A stretch of DNA of 64,000 nucleotides from an uncultured Chitinophagaceae bacterium (GTDB taxonomy: Bacteria > Bacteroidota > Bacteroidia > Chitinophagales > Chitinophagaceae). Position 1 is the first letter of the stretch. The number at the start of each line of letters is the position of its first letter. A program made the translations under genes and the position numbers. The stretch lies in the NCBI GenBank assembly GCA_937873715.1, contig CALMYJ010000004.1:200722-264721 (forward strand), written 5' to 3'. The notes under the pieces were generated by a model, which was not told the DNA's origin, did no database searches, and was given only the letters and a program-made list of their open reading frames with translations. Positions 63,606-64,000 of the stretch are shown here, piece after piece.

Positions 63606-64000
63606 TCAGGTATTGGTATCTTCATCATACAGGTCGCCCTGCGATGCCAGTATCTCCCGGTATTTGCTGAATAATTTTGTTTTTGAAACGAAGCCTGTAA
63701 ATTTTTTTTGCTTATCCAGCACTGGCAAGTACCAGCTATGAGATACATCAAATTTTTCCATTACCGTTTTCATGCTGTCATCTTCATAAATAATACCGGG
63801 TGGTTTTTTTAGCAGGTGCAATAACTGTATTTTATCAAACCGCTCCGGCTGAAACAGCAATTTTTTAATATCATTTAATTCAATAATGCCTATAAAACGG
63901 TCTTTTTTATCGGTAACGGCAAAAATATTCTTTTCCGAAAGCTTAAGCATTTCCACCAGGTCTTTAAATTTTTTGTCCAGTCTTATTACAGGGTAACCTT
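63606..64000 (-). CDS. C-terminal CBS-domain pair, probably of a ClC-type chloride channel (partial)
   Basis: 131 residues are visible; the 5' part lies outside the right edge. Reads as tandem CBS motifs: YPVIRLDKKFKDLVEMLKL with IFAVTDKKDRFIGIIELNDI in the first, then DSMKTVMEKFDVSHSWYLPV and KFTGFVSKTKLFSKYREIL in the second. Such a tail is the regulatory, nucleotide-sensing end of bacterial ClC channels/transporters or MgtE-type proteins; the spacing favours ClC. The membrane domain must be upstream, beyond the window. Stand-alone CBS protein is possible. Confidence 0.7.
   Translation of the reverse strand, partial: GYPVIRLDKKFKDLVEMLKLSEKNIFAVTDKKDRFIGIIELNDIKKLLFQPERFDKIQLLHLLKKPPGIIYEDDSMKTVMEKFDVSHSWYLPVLDKQKKFTGFVSKTKLFSKYREILASQGDLYDEDTNT

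Noticed and set aside
1..64000. tRNA, rRNA, CRISPR array, insertion sequence or prophage
   Set aside because: I looked in all spacers for tRNA-like arms, repeat-spacer arrays, transposase or integrase motifs and saw none. A covariance search for tRNAs would be needed to be sure.

Overview
The window reads as chromosome of a Bacteroidota bacterium, most likely family Chitinophagaceae. Evidence: a complete SprA translocon gene of the type IX secretion system (T9SS) together with two proteins carrying T9SS C-terminal sorting tails, many Bacteroidota promoters of the TTTG-N17..23-TAnnTTTG type, short lipoproteins with N-terminal lipoboxes, TIGR03643, DUF4198 and GbsR-type genes. Coding density is high and most of the window is ordinary core genome. 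I see no rRNA, tRNA, CRISPR array, insertion sequence or prophage.

Layout. 1-2.8 kb: glutamate dehydrogenase (cut by the left edge) and a cytochrome c maturation set ccmB-ccsA-ccmD. 2.9-12.1 kb: sprA, ruvA and fabH. 12.2-17.8 kb: an AT-rich accessory stretch holding a two-gene cassette between inverted repeats, and a duplicated lipoprotein plus T9SS-substrate unit of which one substrate gene is reduced to a frameshifted stub. 17.8-23.2 kb: XRE regulator, NYN-domain protein, then the leftward ATP synthase operon atpB-E-F-H-A. 23.3-27.7 kb: a remnant gene pair, an ABC exporter and a large secreted protein with a possible cysteine-peptidase dyad. 27.9-31.7 kb: two-component system, LpxH-like phosphoesterase, glycosyltransferase. 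32.5-36.3 kb: aspartate kinase, and an MlaE/MlaF-like lipid transport pair with a DUF4198 protein. 36.4-39.6 kb: GbsR/MarR-type regulator and a run of small membrane and redox genes with paired AT-rich operator-like sites. 39.7-46.9 kb: secreted proteins including a T9SS metalloprotease, YkuK-like RNase H fold protein, aldose epimerase, fused peptide-transporter ATPase, alanine dehydrogenase, tsaE. 46.9-53 kb: copper-type P-ATPase, RecQ, lspA, a metzincin-like protein. 53.3-56.1 kb: a small secreted protein behind a structured leader, and a photolyase-like/flavin reductase operon. 56.3-64 kb: exported oxidoreductase, an AT-rich three-gene membrane/periplasmic operon, amidohydrolase, SDR protein and the CBS tail of a ClC-type channel (cut by the right edge).

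How parts connect: SprA would export the T9SS substrates at 13.4-15.5 kb and 40.2-41.8 kb; LspA matures the several lipoproteins; CcmB/CcsA/CcmD serve respiratory cytochromes whose proton gradient feeds the ATP synthase. The least ordinary points are the inverted-repeat cassette (possible toxin/immunity pair), the decayed lipoprotein/T9SS duplicate, two candidate minus-strand small RNAs, a structured 5-prime leader, -7 promoter boxes placed only 3-5 bases before several start codons, and a photolyase-like protein whose domains are in reverse order.
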